A stretch of 64,000 bases of DNA, from positions 24,068,501 to 24,132,500 of the forward strand of contig OY756958.1 of assembly GCA_963580455.1 (NCBI GenBank). The letters run 5' to 3'. Shown piece after piece: positions 22,521-33,890 of this stretch. Position numbers and translations under genes: made by a program. Origin of the DNA: Euonymus europaeus (taxonomy: Eukaryota; Streptophyta; Magnoliopsida; Celastrales; Celastraceae). The notes beneath the pieces are model-generated. The model was not told the DNA's origin. It did no database searches and saw nothing but the letters and a program-made list of their open reading frames with translations. Numbering within the stretch: the first letter of the stretch is position 1; every line of letters starts with the position of its first letter.

Positions 22521-24226
22521 TGGAAGAGATGGGACTCCAAAGTTATGAGCTAGGGATGGGGTGTGTGTGAGAGCATGTGCAATTGTGCAGCTTTTGTTAA
22601 ACACATGCAAGCTCTATATATAGTTGCGCACATGCTCCAGCTAAAACACGTACACAAGGAGGATGAAATGTGATTTTAGTGTTATGATGTTCATGAACCT
22701 TAATTGTACCGAAAATGTTAAATAAAGTGGCTCATATTAAAAAAAGAATTACACCAAAGAATTATGGAAGGGAAATGCGATCGTGTGACATAAGGTTGTT
22801 TGGTATGGATATAATTGTAATTATGAATATTTAAATAGCTTACTGTAAAAGGAGAACCCTAGTTCAATTGTAATTACTAGAATTTTTATATTTAAAAGAA
22901 ACCATAGAGTCTATAGACGTAGGCATTTTTGTCAAACCACCTAAATCTCGTGTTGTTATTTTTTTTTTTAATTGTTTGCTGTATAGATCTTGATAAAATC
23001 TCTGCGTGTGTACGCCGAGTTATTCAGCAAAAAATTCATCATTAAAGTAGCTGTAGCTACTATAACAACGGTAGCTGTTTGCAAATGATAATAAGATAAT
23101 AATGTTTCTTGCAAGTGCGTCTGGATTCGTTATTCAAAAAATGAGGGATTTTTCTTAGGCCTAAGTATTGATGGTCCAGGAATAACAAGGTTGTGCACAA
23201 TTCCTAACAAAGTTTCAGTGAACCATCGGATCACGGATTGGCCTAAATGTGCATTCAATCAAATTATTATTAGCCATTTCAATTTCATTTTTCATTCAAA
23301 TTATTATTAGCCATTTCAATTTCATTTTTCATTACAAACTAAGATCATAACAGTGTTGAATGGGCTGTGCGCTTGCTATGACTTCCATGACTAGGAAAAA
23401 AATAGGGGGCTATTTGCACTTGATTTTTATCCATTCACACCTCTCAAAACTAGAAAAATCCCTTGTAGAGTAAAACATGCAGTGGACCAAACTTACAAGG
23501 TGGGCCATGACATTGATGGAGGGCTGGCAAGCGTCTTTGAAATAGCGCTCGAAGAGGGTCTAAAAAACATATCCTACATCCTCCTTTGAGATTATTCTCT
23601 CGCATGTGGCGGTAGAAGTGTCCAATGAACAATTTCACTGGATCCGGGGAGAAGTTTGGGTCGTAGTTGTTGGAAACAATCATGAATGAAAATATAGGCA
23701 ATACTAGAATTCAATGAACTTATCAATACAAATAAATAAAATAAAAAATCGTAATATTGACTTGAAACTGAGATTGAAGATAGCGTAATGCTATCTCCTA
23801 TAACATAAATGCACCCCTACTCTTGTGCTTTTAATTCAATGAGCGTCGGTCAACAGGATTCAACAATCTGTAATAAAAAATTGAGCACTATATTCTTGAT
23901 CCTGGCAAACTTATTAAGTGCTTCTTCTATCATATCAGTGTGTGTCTTGAAGCTTGAATGTCAAGGAAATATGATGCATAAAACTCAAGTTATTGTTTAT
24001 ATTTATAGAGAACAAAACATTCTTATCCACGAAACAATTTTAAATGAGTTTTGGATATAACCCAAACCCATTTATACACCTTTATTCCATTCCATTCAAT
24101 TTACCAAACGTGTTGTGTCTACACTTATAAACTACACTTTCTTTCTTTTATCTTTTCGATGTGGGACTCCCTTTTTACTGTACCAAATCCAACAATAGCC
24201 TGGGTCTTAACATTGACCCTCCGTTA
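22521..24226. other. Intergenic, no gene recognised
   Basis: AT-rich spacer. A perfect tandem duplication of 37 bp (starting TCAAATTATTATTAGCC) occupies 23259-23295 and 23296-23332. No protein family can be recognised in the open frames. Confidence 0.4.
23259..23332. repeat. 37-bp direct tandem duplication
   Basis: Two identical adjacent copies of a 37-bp AT-rich unit. The perfect identity points to a recent slippage or duplication event. Confidence 0.95.
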
Positions 24227-25245
24227 TTTTTTTTTGATGGAATAGGCTTAGCCTCAGCATATATTAATAATACCCTCACCAATGGCGGAGGAAAACCAAT
24301 GTACAAACATAATCCTTCAAGTAGAGGGATAGACACAAAAATAAACTAAAAAAACAAGATAAAACATCATAAAAGAACCAGAGAAAAAACAAGGCAAAAA
24401 CATTTTGCCATAGCTGAAATGAACTAAAACCATAAAATGAAATATGAGACTCTATTGTATCCTTCCTTTGCCAAAATATCTGCTATCTCGTTGCCTCCTC
24501 TTAGATATACGATCTACCCCAGCACTTTATACTCTCACAACACATTTGCATCTGTAAGCTTGAATATGGAAGACAAGGGGCGAAAGATAGGCACCATAGG
24601 TGGAGCCTCACGAAGATCATATCATACACATGCAACCAATCTACCTCTTTCTCTTGAAAGATGATTTCATTCCTTTCTTTCCATATGGACCAAACTACTA
24701 CAAAAAATAATAAATTCCATATCTTTTTTTGCATCACGCCACCACCAACCAGGTTGCACCATTGCTCCATCAGATTTGCAGAGTCACCTGCTGGGCACCA
24801 AGCTAAGCCCCACCACCCTACAATCTTGTACCATATTGAGGCTGGACCCGTGCATTGCCAGAATAAATGATACACAGATTCAGGGGAATTATGGCAAAAA
24901 GGACATACATTTTCTGAAGTCATTAAGATTCCTTTTTCCACCAGACTTGCACGGGTTGGTATTTTCCTTTGCACTAGCATCCATACAAATACTTCTACTT
25001 TGGGGGGAGCTATACCTTGCCATATTACATTGATCATATTAGGAGCAAGTGCTTGTGTTGCTGTAGAATCATGCACCAAACTATGGTATAATGATTTTAC
25101 TGAAAAATCTCCTTTGGGTGAGGGCCTCCAGATTAGTTTATCTTGTTGTGTGGGGCAAGGCATGATTGGGGTCAAAAGGAGCTTCATTTCATCAACTAGC
25201 ATCTCCTCCCAGGTAAACAATCTCCTCTTGAATTTTTTTCCACAA
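24227..25245 (-). mobile_element. 5'-truncated plant L1 LINE with zf-RVT C-terminus
   Basis: On the minus strand a single open frame runs from about 25220 to a stop at 24501 (about 240 residues) with no internal stop. It carries the zf-RVT region of plant L1 elements: DKLIWRPSPKGDFSVKSLY, IWQGIAPPKVEVFVWML, RKIPTRASL and CPFCHNSPESVYHLFWQC, followed by FFVVVWSIWKERNEIIF. A 3' untranslated part of about 265 bp ends in a T run on the plus strand (24227-24235), which is the poly(A) tail. No RT or endonuclease is present. The intact frame means it is younger than the other LINE relics. Its 5' end is approximate. Confidence 0.8.
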
Positions 25246-27124
25246 ATACTTCAAACACACTTTTTCTTCTTCTTCCATAATTGCATGATGCTTCAAAATA
25301 GAATCATTGAGAATTGGGTAAAAACAGCAAGATTTTTCGTCACTTGTTCCGGGCAAGAGAGAGAGAGAGAGATTCCTGGAAATAGACGTAAATCAGATGA
25401 TAATGAAGGTTCAGTTCACCAGACAGCCTCTCCCTCCAATCAAACTAGGCAAAATAATCTTTGTTTTATTGTGTTTGAACTTTGACGCATGACGTTGAAG
25501 GCAACTAGCTAGGTCACTGATTCTCATCTGGGAAAAATATAAAAAATTCGTTGGCTGATGAATTGAAAATGAGTTTTGAGTATTTCAATTTGGTTCTGCT
25601 AAATGGAATTGGAAAGCTACATTAATTAATTAAGTTGTGGTCATGATCAATTCAACCTTAAGTTTTGGTCAGAGTAATTTATAAGAAAAGAAAACAATCG
25701 ATTGAGATCGATCAGGATCAGCACAAGTGGTAGGATTCCTACTAAACTACATATGCTTTTGTACATGCATGCATGTATTTGTCTTGCTTTATTGATCTTC
25801 TAATCGTACGCGTCGCTCTGGATCTGGAATCCGTTCACGAGTAACAAAAGTTGTGAGAAATAAAAGATAGAGACGCAACGCAGGTGGGGATACACAACCT
25901 TATGTCCAATTTCCCATCATCTATCATATGTACATGGTACAAACTATTATTATAGGTAAATAAATAATTTAGAGCATTTGTAACGGTGCACTTTTATTTA
26001 GGTACGAATTAATTTTTAATGTACCATTGCATTTGTCGGGCCTTGCGTCTATTTAAATAAAAAATAATAAAAATTTAAATAATTTTTATCTCAAAATTAA
26101 TCGACTCATTTTAGAAAATAGTGGGGCTTTTCACCCATTATATAATTACGCTTTACGAAACGATGGTGCAAAAATCCATTCCCTACTCCCTAGGGAAAAA
26201 ATTATGTTGAATTCGGTGTTTCCTCTAGATATCTTGCAGTTTATCGGAGAAGAGAGTGTGAGAGTGGGGGGGTGATCCATACTAACTTACTAAGGCCCTT
26301 TCAACAGTATGAAATTGCAGTCCGTTTGGTTCACAGAAGCGACGACCTTGATAGTGGCGGTGGCAGTGTAAAATTTACAGATTTGCGGGAGCGAAGTTGT
26401 CGGTTTTCGGTCTTCTGTTTAGAAAACCGCTTCTCTTCTTGGCGGTATTGTGCCATTTCACTTTTTGATGGGATTTGTCACCGTCTGGGTCCTTTTTTTA
26501 TTATTCAGTTTCTTCCATGGAGAGGCTGTATCTGGCAGTAAATTTTTGGACGGGCTTTACCGGGACTCGTTGCCTCTGTAAATGCCGACAAAGTGGAGCG
26601 CCTGTGGCTCTGTTTATTGATTAATTAACATGGTCCGGAGCTGGGTTGGACTTTAATAATATTCCGGTATTGATTTTTTGCTGCATTTCTTCTTCATTTT
26701 CGTCTTTACTTTCCTCAAGAGATCATAAATAGGTGGGTTTTCGTCTATGTAGTTAGGGTATTTCCTTTTCTGGAATTGCTTTCCAAAAGTTTTATGCTTT
26801 GTTTTAGCGGAGATGTCGTTTTCTTTGTTACTGTATTGTTGTTATAATGCTTTCTAATTAATAAAATGGAAAATTTAATCTTAGAAGGAAAAACAGAAAC
26901 TGAAAAAAGAAAACTATTTGATTAAAAAAAAATCTGGATTTGATTAATTTTGGGAATCTAGGAGGTTAGCTATCTTGGAAAGTCCTTAAAAGATTTGTTG
27001 TGTTTTCAATTTTGTTTCACAGGATCTAGATTGGGGTTTTGAGGTTCCAACGAAGGCAGCCTTGGGTTTTAGTTTCAAATTCAAATGAACTGAAGCAGCT
27101 AGAAGAAATAAGTTGTCAATCTGC
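25246..27124. other. Intergenic and 5' leader of the ethylene receptor gene
   Basis: No gene at 25.2-26.2 kb. From about 26.2 kb the composition becomes less AT-rich and leader-like. A plausible leader intron runs from a GT at 26733 to the acceptor TTTGTTTCACAG ending at 27022. No other coding region is seen. Confidence 0.4.
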
Positions 27125-27136
27125 ATGCAATGTTGA
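27125..27136 (+). promoter_or_regulatory. Minimal upstream ORF overlapping the ETR2 start
   Basis: An ATG at 27125 opens a three-codon frame (M-Q-C-stop) that ends at 27136 and overlaps the main ATG at 27130 in another frame. The upstream ATG has T at -3 (weak), while the main ATG has G at -3. Leaky scanning would be needed to reach the receptor start. Confidence 0.6.
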
Positions 27137-29898
27137 GGATATTGGCACCAGGGCTTTTGATTTCATCTCTCCTTATATCTGGATGTGCTGCCGATAATGG
27201 CTTCCCGAGATGTAATTGTGACGATGAAGGGAGCCTATGGAGCTTTGAAAGCATTCTGGAATATCAAAGAGTGAGTGATCTCTTAATTGCTGTAGCCTAC
27301 TTTTCGATTCCTCTTGAGCTGTTGTACTTTGTTAGCTGCTCGAATGTTCCATTCAAGTGGGTCCTGTTTGAGTTCATTGCCTTTATTGTTCTATGTGGGT
27401 TTACTCATCTGCTAAATGGCTGGATCTATGTCCAACACCCATTTCAGCTAATGCTAGCCCTCACTGTATTCAAGATCTTGACTGCTCTTGTATCCTGTGC
27501 CACTGCCATTACACTTATTACTCTTATTCCTCTGCTTCTCAAAGTCAAGGTTAGGGAATTCATGTTGAAGAAAAAAGCTTGGGATCTTGGGCGTGAGGTT
27601 GGGATGATAATGAAACAGAAAGAAGCTGGTTTAAATGTTTCTATGCTTACTCAAGAGATCCGGAAGTCGCTTGATAGGCATACGATTTTGTATACAACAT
27701 TGGTTGAGCTATCTAAGACATTGGGCTTGCAAAATTGTGCTGTTTGGATGCCTAATGAGACCAATTCTCTGATGAATTTAACTCATGAGCTGAATAGGGG
27801 GAATTTCTATAGTGTTTCTTTGGCAATTACTGATCCGGATGTCGAGAGGATTACGAATAACAATGGAGTAAATATCCCTGCTCCTGACTCAGAGCTAGCT
27901 GTGGCCAGTTGTGGAGAATCTGGTGAACCAGGACCAGTTGCTGCAATTAGGGTTCCAGTGCTTCATGGTTCCAATTTCAAAGGGGGAACTCCAGAGTTAG
28001 TCCAGACTTGTTATGGCATATTGGTTTTAGTCCTTCCAAGCCAGCAGCAAAGATCTTGGAGCAACCAGGAAGTTGAGATGATTAGAGTAGTTGCTGATCA
28101 GGTGGCTGTGGCTCTCTCTCATGCAGCGGTTCTTGAAGAGTCCCAGCTTATGAGAGAAAAACTGGAAGAGCAGAATCGAGCACTGCAGCTGGCAAAAAAA
28201 AATGCTATGATGGCAAGCCATGCTAGAAACTCATTTCAGAAGGTTATGAGTGGTGGCATGAGGAGGCCAATGCACTCAATTTTGGGTTTGCTCTCTATGA
28301 TGCGAGATGGGAATTTGAGTGCTGATCAACGGCTTATTGTTGATGCGATGCTGAAGACCAGCGATGTTGTATCTGCCTTGTTAAATGATGTGATGGAGAT
28401 TTCAACGAAAAATAGTGGTAGGTTTCCATTGGAGATGAGATATTTCAGCTTGCATTCAATGATTAGAGAAGCAGCTTGCCTTGCCAAGTGCTTGTGTGTT
28501 TATAGGGGTTTTGGTTTCTCAACTGAGGTTGACAAGACTTTGCCTGATCATGTCATGGGCGATGAAAGAAGGGTTTTTCAAGTGATCTTGCATATGGTTG
28601 GGAACCTGTTGAACAGCAATGATGGAATAGGGGTTGTAATACTTCGGGTTCTCTCAGTGGGTGGAAGTCAGGAATGGGGTGATCAAAGACGGCCAGGCTG
28701 GAAACAGGGATCATCTGACGGTAATGTATGTGTTAGATTTGAAATCGGTGTACAGAATTGTGGTTCTCAATTGGAGGGGTTAAGTTCAGTGCAGCTTGGT
28801 AACAAGAAACATGCAAGCGAGGGACTTGATGAGGGCTTGAGCTTCAGTATTTGTAAAAAAATAGTGCAGGTAAGAACTGTAAATTGTGTGTTTGTATGCC
28901 TTTTCCTTTCTTCCTCTTCTATGTGGATGACTGTAGAACGAGCATGCCTTTTGATTGAGGAGCTTAGAAACAAATTTGTGTAGCTAATGCGTATTGGGAT
29001 AATTGTTTGTATCCAAATGGCCCTCCATTATCCTGGAAAATTTATTTTGATGTCCAAGCATAATTTTCTTCTCTTACATTACGGGGAATATTCAATGAGC
29101 AACCTTGAGCTTTCAAATTATGTGGTTTTAAGAAGCTTTAGTTCTATTGTCATTTGATTTCTGTATAATATCTTGTTGGAATGTTTTCTATTTGGCCTGC
29201 TGCCTGATTGTTCATTATAAGCTTATGTTGGGCACTGCTGTAGCACATAGCTTTCTGTGTGGAACATGTCATTGAAGGCTAGATTTCTAGAATATTATTT
29301 TCTCTCTTTCCAATGTTCTTGACCCTCATCTCTTACTTTCTTATAATGGCAGTTGATGCAAGGAAACATCTGGGTAGTCCAAAACCCTCAAGCTGATGCT
29401 CAAAACATGGCACTTGTCCTGCGGTTTCATCTCCAACCATCCATTGCGATAGCTATCTCTGAATCTGAAGAATCTTTAGAGCACCAAAACTCCAACTCCC
29501 TTTTTAAAGGCTTGCAGATTCTTTTAGCTGACGATAATGGCATGAACAGGGCTGTAATGCGGAGGCTGCTTGAGAAACTTGGTTGCATTGTTTCTGCTGT
29601 TTCCTCTGGTTTTGAGTGCCTTAGTGCTGTTGGCCCCGGGACTTCTTCTTCTTTCTTAATCATTCTTTTGGATCTTCAGATGCCAGAGTTGGACGGATTT
29701 GAAGTTGCGATGAGAATTAGCAAGTCCCGCAGCGGTAGTTGGCCATTGATGGTTGCATTGACAGTTAGTGCTGATGATGAAGTGTGGGATAGGTGCTTGC
29801 AAAGTGGAATTAACGGAGTAATCCGAAAACCAGTCCAGTTACAAGGTATTGCCAATGAGCTTCGGAGAGTCTTGATGCTTGCAAACAAGGCCGTGTGA
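27130..29898 (+). CDS. ETR2: Ethylene receptor, subfamily II with receiver domain (ETR2)
   Basis: Two coding exons, 27130-28869 and 29353-29898, joined in phase 0, encode 761 residues (Arabidopsis ETR2: 773). A signal-like hydrophobic start is followed by Cys28/Cys30 (dimer disulfide pair). The ethylene-binding helices from about residue 48 include Cys89 and His93 (VLCGFTHLL), the copper ligands of the ER-membrane sensor. A GAF domain spans about 180-340 (LDRHTILYTTLVELSKTLGLQNCAVWM). The kinase-like region keeps the H box (MRRPMHSILG, His382) but its N and G boxes are degenerate, as in subfamily II. The receiver in exon 2 keeps the acidic pair (LLADDNG), the phospho-acceptor site (ILLDLQMPELDG) and the lysine (IRKPV). 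The KVKVREFMLKKKA block matches ETR2 better than EIN4. It is a negative regulator of ethylene signalling acting with CTR1. Confidence 0.96.
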
Positions 29899-30171
29899 TT
29901 TTACAGAACCTGAGCAGCCTGGATCACTCAAAACCATCCTGGGTCTTCTGATAGAATAAGCATATAGCAGCACTACCTAGCCCTTGAAAATCCGACAGGA
30001 ACTAGTGGCCCATAGATGTTACATACGCGACTTTCAGACATAATGGTATACAGTTAGCTTATTTTTCTTGATGGTCTTGCCTTCTTATGACATAGATACT
30101 TTTGTACGATTGTCAGTATGACCTATGTAATTAAAGCTCTTCAACAAATAAATGAGCTGGAATGTACTTTT
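29899..30171 (+). other. 3' untranslated region of ETR2 (probable)
   Basis: Unique sequence between the receptor stop and the LINE fragment, with AATAAA-like signals (AACAAATAAATGAG near 30143). The exact cleavage site is not visible. Confidence 0.4.
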
Positions 30172-30778
30172 TTCAGCCTTGGAAATGTATTTGGAAAGTT
30201 GGAGCTCCTTTGAAAGTGGCTTTTTTTGTTTGGGAGGCAGCTTCTCATAAAATTCTGACTGTAGATAACCTTCAAAGGAGGGGGCAAGTCATGGTTAATC
30301 GTTGTTCTTTATGTAAGATGAGTCAAGAGAGTGTTGATCACCTTTTTCTCCATTGCAATTGGACGTGTCACTTGTGGTTCATGATTAGGAGGGTGTTGAG
30401 AATTCAATGGGTCTCTGCGGGTAACTTTGAGCATGAACTGATGGCTTTTAGTTTTTTTGGGTCTCTGCGGGTAACTTTAAGCATGAATTGATGACTTTTA
30501 GTTTTTTTGGGTCTTCTAAGCGTAATAAGTTGTTCCCTTTACTTTCTATTGTTACGTGTTGGATTGTGTGGTTAGAACGTAATAGGAGGGTGTTTGAGGA
30601 GAGGTAAAGGTCTAGTCAAGCGATTGAGAGTAGTTGGTTTACGACTCTTTATTTGTGGGCTATGGGTACTGCAGAGAGTGACTGTAATGCCAAAACTTTT
30701 GTTTTGGAGCGATGTAACCTGTTGTAACACTGTCTTAGTGTTGGTTAATAAATTTTTCTCATTTCAAAAAAAAAAAAA
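30172..30778 (+). mobile_element. 5'-truncated plant L1 LINE fragment
   Basis: The plus strand reads the zf-RVT region: PWKCIWKVGAPLKVAFFVWEAASHKILTVDNLQRRG, then CSLCKMSQESVDHLFLHC. A frame break and the final W.VWLERN-like segment follow. It ends in a 13-base A run at about 30766-30778. Inside it a 50-bp unit starting GGGTCTCTGCGGG is tandemly duplicated (30409-30458 and 30459-30508), and this duplication disrupts the frame. Inactive. It inserted just downstream of ETR2. Confidence 0.75.
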
Positions 30779-32497
30779 GAATGGTGAACTAGGAAACTAT
30801 TGGAGCTGCGCGGAGATTTTCATGGGCTACTCTCCTGATTCATCAAAAAAAATAAGAGTGCTACTCCATTTTTTTTTCCTGCCAATTTTCTCGCTTCCAA
30901 GCTTAAATAAGTAACCATTTGTCGTCTGCTGCATGCGTTTAGTTAAAAATGCACTCATTAATTAATTGATGAACTAACCTCCATGCGGCTCCAACTTGTG
31001 AATTTCATTCTTTTTCCTGAACAAATTTCTTGTTTTAAGCCATCGGTCGCTTTCGCCCCCGTCGTTTTTTGGAAAACTTGCAAATGAGAAAATGCGATGA
31101 TACTTGAGCATACTCGATGTGATTCAACATTCTTTTTCTTTCCTTTTCTGAGCGAGGTGTTTTTTATATTTTCCAACACAAAGGCACACATGCTTGCTTT
31201 TTTTTTTCTTTCAAAATGGCTATTAGTTTTTTTTTTATTCTCAAAATATTTTTTCATATCGTCTCGTGATATATACGATGCTTTCAAGACATTTACATTT
31301 TTTTTTCTAAAAAAAATTTATTCCATAATTTTTATGCTCTCAGACATTCTCTCATTCAAACAAGAGGTAAGTAAAATAAAGGATGATTGACCTCACTTTA
31401 GTGTTTCGACTCTTCTATACCTTATGACAGATGAGATTCCCGGTAAATGCATAGGGTATAATATATACATAAAGAAAGTATAGAGGCAGGGGCTCTGTAT
31501 CCAAATAGTTTTTGTCGTTCCTGACATTGGATATTAAGGAGATCTATCTGCAACTCGAAATCTATGTTTTATATTATTTAATTAAAGGAGATCGACTAGA
31601 TAGACATGGACGCCTACTGGAGGTAGGCCGACATACACAAACACCCACGTGGAATTTATTTTATTTTTCATCATTAATGCAAAGAGGAATTGGACCTGCC
31701 AGTCGGACCTGCTCAACCGGTCATCGGCCTTGTAGTTCAAAACTTAACGAATCGAGTCGAGGCTTGAAATAAATGTTTTTGTGTGAACCGGTCGGTCGGC
31801 CGATTCATGTGAACCAGACCGGAGTGGATTCAATCGGAAAAGAAAAATTCGCAAGTTTCAAACTCATGACTTCTATTTATAAAACGATTGTTAGTTAAAT
31901 ATGTCAATAGTTTTGGGACTTCATTTTTCAGAGTTATTTTAATTAAATCTAATATCCATTAGACCATTACAGATCATGCAGTGTCGCAGTCATCGTCTTT
32001 CGACTTCGCGACTTCATAGCCCTAGTCATCGTCTTCGACTTGACAAGCGCAATTGTATTCAAGCTGTAGATCTGACAGTTTAGACTTTCAGCCGGCCTAA
32101 AGTCCAAGCATTCATCAATAAGGTGATCCAATGTCCATTGCAATACCACTTTCTGGCTTCCACTGGGAGTTCGGTGCGGTAAAAACATACTATCTGCCCC
32201 TGTCAAATTCTTATTTATCTTAGTTTCTTCCCCTTTTATTGATTGTTGAAGCACCAGGATGATGCTCATGCTCTTAATTAGATTGGTAAATTTACCATTT
32301 ACAGAACATCGATACCTATATATTAAATGGTTTACCGATCGATATTTTATTGACATTACCGATAAGGGTAATGTATACGCATTTTACATTATCGACATGA
32401 TCGGTAACGATAACGATAATCCGTGTTTGATAATAGTTAACGTCAATGTAATAGCCCTAGTCATGATGCTACCTGGATTTATTTTTATTTTTTTAAA
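30779..32497. other. Intergenic, no gene recognised
   Basis: It contains several T- and A-runs (31190-31330), a GC-richer patch with ACCGGTCGGTCGGCC (about 31788) and no coding family. Open frames at 31.1-32.4 kb look like random AT-rich sequence. Confidence 0.35.
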
Positions 32498-32945
32498 AAA
32501 AATGAATTATTTTATATCATAAAGGGAGAAGAAAAATCCTCCTCCGGAATTCGCAATTGGAGGACTTAAAAACTTAACCTTTAACAATGAGAAAAAACAC
32601 CAATAAGATTTAAATGAAACGAATGAGCAATAAATAATAAACAAAACTAAGCAATAAGATCTAAAGTAAACCAAATTAAAAATTCTACTATTCAAGACTT
32701 TTGAAGCCATACAGTCAGTAACCACGTTAATCTCATGAAAAACATGTTGAAAATGCACCTAACATTTCTTACTGATGATGTCAATTCGTTGCTTTAGATA
32801 TAACAAACTCCAATGACATTTTGTAGAGGAAGAATCAGACTCAATAAGTATATAATAATAGCCCAGGGAGAGAGCCAACATGATGCCATCATAAATGACT
32901 TTCAATTCCGCAAATGAAATGGATATAAGTAAATTAACCATCCTA
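32498..32945 (-). mobile_element. LINE 3' fragment with RNase H remnant
   Basis: The minus strand reads SFAELKVIYDGIMLALSLGYYYILIESDSSS, then KCHWSLLYLKQRIDII, then FQHVFHEINVVTDCMASK, the C-terminal part of a plant LINE RNase H with the ESD core. Frame changes separate the pieces. Its 3' end (GGATTTTTCTTCTCCCTTTATGATATAAAA on the minus strand, in two parts) matches the 3' end of the LINE at 40.2 kb, so both belong to one family. Confidence 0.7.
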
Positions 32946-33399
32946 ATCTCTCTTGATTAGAAAATATCACCGGACACTAATTTCTACCAACCATCATGCA
33001 TCACATACTCCAAACTATACTTTAAATTATTAAATATCTATTTATAAAATCAATTAAATATTTATTTTTAAAATAAATTGAATATTCCCTAAAATCAATT
33101 AAAAAAACTTGAACAACGGGCAAAGCTTGGCACCGAGTTGATGATTCTCAAATCGATCGATTACGAGAACTGTCAACGATTTCGTTTTCAATTTCGACGA
33201 AGAGTAGGAGCAGGAGTGAAGAAGAAGATGATGACAGAGACAATTTCGATGACCATTTTGGCGATGACCAGGAGCAGGAATGAAAAAGAGGCGACGAAGA
33301 CCATTTCAATGACGATAGCGACAACCGACGACCAGATCTTGCCTCCTTGAAGCCCACGACGACCAGGCAATTATTATTGAAATATTTTAATCCAAACAA

Positions 33400-33890
33400 G
33401 TCAAGAGTTTATTACAGTGACACCACCAATATACCAACAAGTTCATCATTTTCAGTTCAGTTTGAAGGGTCTGATTTGGGCATATTTTGGGCAAAAACTG
33501 ATTCACATACTCTACATTTCTGCTATAAGTGCTCTAAGAAATGGAACACAGATGGATCGGCTTATGGCTAAGGGCTCTCCGAATGATGCTGGTGGAGGTG
33601 GTGTGCTAAGGGACAGCCTTGAAAGGTTTATCTAATCTCTCTTGTTCCTTCGGTAAGCTTGACTCAACAGGCGCGGAGGTTAAAGCCATTAGCAAGGCTT
33701 TAGAGATTTCAATGATTCTGGATCATAGGCTGTCGTCGAAGATTATGATTCAGTCTGATAATGACAATGCGATTGAGTCCCTAAGATGTCAATTTGGTGC
33801 TTGCATCTTCAATCATGTTCGTCGTGAATGTAATATGGCTGCAGATCATATGGCTAAGGAAGGAGTTTTAAGGGGGATAGATTCATAATA
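33400..33890 (+). pseudogene. LINE RNase H fragment
   Basis: Frames on the plus strand give W.TDGSAYG, then NDAGGGGVLRDS, then a 90-codon open frame to the stop at 33888: STGAEVKAISKALEISMI, KIMIQSDNDNAIESL, ending in HVRRECNMAADHMAKEG. These are the D, E, D and H/D steps of RNase H type 1 at a LINE C-terminus. No poly(A) end was located. Confidence 0.7.

Noticed and set aside
27130..28983. Single 617-residue ethylene receptor lacking a receiver
   Set aside because: As the main product it is contradicted by a clean donor at 28870 and a receiver exon at 29353-29898 in the same phase. It is kept only as a possible retained-intron form.
27130..29898. Assignment of the ethylene receptor to EIN4
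   Set aside because: The blocks KVKVREFMLKKKA, LTQEIRKSLDRHTILYTTLVELSKTLGLQNCAVWMP and SGINGVIRKPV follow ETR2, and the position next to SUP and URO also fits ETR2.
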